A stretch of DNA of 8,431 nucleotides from a candidate division GN15 bacterium (GTDB lineage Bacteria > Zixibacteria > MSB-5A5 > GN15 > FEB-12): the NCBI GenBank assembly GCA_014729205.1, contig WJKG01000206.1, positions 1 to 8,431 of the forward strand, given 5' to 3'. The translations under genes and the position numbers were made by a program. The notes beneath the pieces are model-generated. The model had not been told where the DNA came from and made no database searches. It saw nothing but the letters and a program-made list of their open reading frames with translations. Shown piece after piece: positions 6,923 to 8,431 of the stretch (positions are counted from its first letter, which is position 1; the number at the start of each line of letters is the position of its first letter).

Positions 6923-8173
6923 ATGATGTTAACGAGCGTGGAAATCAAAGAAGCCATCTTGATGGCGCTCTCATCGTTGCGTTCCAACAAGCTCAGGTCG
7001 TTCTTGACGATCCTGGGCGTGTTGATTGGAGTCAGCTCGGTGATCGGTTTGGCCTCGATCATCAATGGGCTTGATGGTGCCATGGATGAGGAGATCGATG
7101 CCATTGGCAGTAACATCATTGAGATCGAGCGCTTTGGTCCACAGGTCGACTGGGACGACCTCACCGAGGAGGAGCGCAATCGCCCTGAGATAACGGCCGG
7201 TGAGGCACTTGCCATAAGGGAGAACTGCCCGTCGGTGGAAGGTGTGGCTCCAATGAACCACTACTGGGCACCCGGCGGTAACGTGGCCAAGTACCAGAAT
7301 CGCAAGGCGACTCGAATAGGCCTCATGGGAACCTGGCCGGACTTCATCAAGGTCAAGGACAAGAATGTCACCTCCGGTCGCTTCATCTCGGAGATTGATG
7401 TACAGGCGCGGGCGATGGTGGTTGTGCTCGGGTACGATGTAGCCCAGACACTCTTCCAGGGCCAGGAGGCTGTGGACAAGGAAGTACGAATCAATGGGAA
7501 GCGCTTCCGGGTGGTTGGTGTGCTCGAGGAGGTCAGTTCTAACTTCGGCAACTCGTATGAAAACAACAAGGTAGCTATCCCGCTGTCTACCTATGAAAAG
7601 CTGCATCCAAAGGACGAAGCACTGACACTCATGGCACGAGCCAAGGATTTCGAGTTGATCGAAGAGGCCAAAGAGGAGATTATTGGCGTTCTGCGCGTGT
7701 ATCGCCAGGTGCCGTTCGGCCAGGAGAATAACTTCCACCTGTCAACCCAGGATAGCATCAAGGAGCAGGTCTCCAATATCACCAAGTACATCTATCTGGC
7801 CATGATCATAATCACCTCGGTGGGACTCATGGTCGGTGGTATCGGTGTAATGAACATCATGCTCGTTTCCGTGACCGAACGCACTCGCGAAATCGGCATC
7901 CGCAAGGCGATTGGTGCCAAGCGCTCGAATATCATTCTACAATTCCTTACGGAAGCTACCACTTTGTCGGGAGTCGGGGGGATACTCGGCATAGTTATCG
8001 GGGTGCTTGGTGGAATAGGCATAAACGCTGCTCTTGGCTTCCCGCTCTCTATATCTTTGTTCTGGATCGTCATCGGGTTTGCCGTGTCGGTTTCGGTGGG
8101 GCTGATCTCGGGGATTTATCCTGCGGCGAAGGCTGCCTGGCTCGATCCGATAGAGGCGCTCCGTTACGAGTAG
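6923..8173 (+). CDS. MacB/FtsX-type ABC transporter permease, second of a tandem pair
   Basis: This is a paralogue of the preceding permease, 416 residues, with the same plan. It has an N-terminal LSSLRSNKLRSFLTILGVLIGV segment (about 17-38, helix 1 about 25-48), a periplasmic core (about 49-288) and a C-terminal FtsX domain with helices near 290-314, 336-370 and 375-397. The coupling segment TERTREIGIRKAIGAKRSN (318-336) closely matches the classic MacB sequence. The C-terminus is AAWLDPIEALRYE, like its partner. The two proteins agree well in the FtsX domain but differ strongly in the periplasmic core, pointing to an old duplication and a heterodimeric permease. Only one Cys (102) is seen in its core. 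The start at 6923 has no obvious ribosome binding site. ATG 6926 is an equally possible start, and Met14 (6962) would leave an unusually short N-terminus. It follows the first permease by 23 nt. Confidence 0.94.
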   Translation: MMLTSVEIKEAILMALSSLRSNKLRSFLTILGVLIGVSSVIGLASIINGLDGAMDEEIDAIGSNIIEIERFGPQVDWDDLTEEERNRPEITAGEALAIRENCPSVEGVAPMNHYWAPGGNVAKYQNRKATRIGLMGTWPDFIKVKDKNVTSGRFISEIDVQARAMVVVLGYDVAQTLFQGQEAVDKEVRINGKRFRVVGVLEEVSSNFGNSYENNKVAIPLSTYEKLHPKDEALTLMARAKDFELIEEAKEEIIGVLRVYRQVPFGQENNFHLSTQDSIKEQVSNITKYIYLAMIIITSVGLMVGGIGVMNIMLVSVTERTREIGIRKAIGAKRSNIILQFLTEATTLSGVGGILGIVIGVLGGIGINAALGFPLSISLFWIVIGFAVSVSVGLISGIYPAAKAAWLDPIEALRYE

Positions 8174-8333
8174 TCACGTTCGCACGGGCTGTCATCACAA
8201 CGGGCTTCACCCGCTTCACCCAATTCCAGTTGGATAGAAAAGGGACGATTTGCGTCCATAGATTGAGGTTGCGCCGCCAGACGCCGCGTCATTTATTGAA
8301 ACGGCATTGCCTGCATAGATGTTAAACGGTTGA
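8174..8333. other. Intergenic region between the exporter operon and a downstream secreted-protein gene
   Basis: No gene is seen in this 160-nt gap. It holds a 9-nt tandem duplication, GCTTCACCC twice (8204-8221), and a short hairpin with arms GGACG/CGTCC (8243-8247 and 8253-8257). Neither has a T-tract, so I cannot identify a convincing intrinsic terminator for the operon. A TTGAAA at 8296-8301 could be a -35 box for the next gene, but no good -10 follows at standard spacing. Confidence 0.4.
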
Positions 8334-8339
8334 ATGTAT

Positions 8340-8431
8340 ATGAGACGAGCAATTTGCATAGCAGCACTGATCGCGGTCATGGTTCTGGCGGTGTCGCCAC
8401 AGTTATCAGCTGGCCGCATTGTGACCAAGAC
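8340..8431 (+). CDS. N-terminus of a predicted secreted protein (3' end outside window)
   Basis: The frame is open from the ATG at 8340 to the window end, giving 30 residues plus a partial codon. They read as a textbook Sec signal peptide: MRR, then a hydrophobic core (AICIAALIAVMVLAV), then SPQLSA with likely cleavage after Ala, followed by GRIVTK. An in-frame ATG at 8334 would add Met-Tyr. Neither start has a clear ribosome binding site. The mature protein is not visible, so no function can be assigned. The 160-nt gap from the second permease suggests its own transcription unit, though read-through is possible. Confidence 0.7.
   Translation, partial: MRRAICIAALIAVMVLAVSPQLSAGRIVTK

Noticed and set aside
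6971..7738. Long open frame on the minus strand (255 codons) opposite the second permease
   Set aside because: It is a shadow of the permease coding sequence. The translation has no family motifs, and there is no independent promoter or ribosome binding site context.
5673..8173. Recent tandem duplication of the two permease genes
   Set aside because: Even the best-conserved FtsX segments differ at many bases and the periplasmic cores are barely alignable by eye, so the duplication is old.
8216..8428. 70-codon open frame on the minus strand at the window end
   Set aside because: It overlaps the plus-strand signal peptide, which is much more protein-like. No ribosome binding site or recognisable domain was seen.

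Overview
The window carries one strand-consistent block of bacterial genes, all on the + strand, with short intergenic gaps and base composition that looks mid-50s % GC by eye. The genes include a TolC-type outer-membrane channel, so the host is a diderm (Gram-negative) bacterium. A K+-dependent-type membrane pyrophosphatase next to a MacAB-TolC-like operon with tandem separate permeases would fit lineages such as the FCB group or its candidate phyla (Zixibacteria, Gemmatimonadota and similar). The sequence alone does not settle the taxon, and this is an inference from gene style only.

Layout. (1) Bases 2-1198 hold the C-terminal part of a membrane-bound ion-translocating pyrophosphatase (hppA), cut by the window edge. 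A strong 14-bp hairpin at 1228-1261 follows and probably ends that transcript. (2) Bases 1428-2159 encode a five-helix YIP1-family membrane protein. (3) It runs with almost no gap into bases 2172-3587, a TolC-family outer-membrane channel. (4) A 60-nt gap at 3588-3647 contains a candidate extended -10 promoter and an inverted repeat. (5) Bases 3648-8173 encode a periplasmic adaptor (membrane fusion protein), a MacB/LolD-type ABC ATPase, and two paralogous MacB-type permeases. The junctions are tight: 4 nt between adaptor and ATPase, a 4-nt ATGA overlap between ATPase and first permease, and 23 nt between the permeases. (6) After a 160-nt gap, a new secreted-protein gene begins near 8334/8340 and runs off the window with only its signal peptide visible.

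How the genes work together. The TolC protein, adaptor, ATPase and two permeases make a complete inferred tripartite exporter. The ATPase would power conformational changes in an inner-membrane permease pair (probably a heterodimer), the adaptor would bridge the periplasm, and the TolC protein would form the outer-membrane exit duct. The substrate cannot be read from the sequence; macrolide-like compounds, peptides, lipids or siderophores are all possible. The YIP1 protein is placed as if co-expressed with the exporter, but its role is unknown. The pyrophosphatase is a separate energy-conserving enzyme.

Overall this is mostly a recognisable region. I see no CRISPR array, tRNA, rRNA, insertion sequence or phage gene. 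The points worth a second look are the regulatory-looking tolC-adaptor gap, the YIP1 linkage, the asymmetric permease pair (one has a CxxC motif) and the acidic linker in the adaptor.
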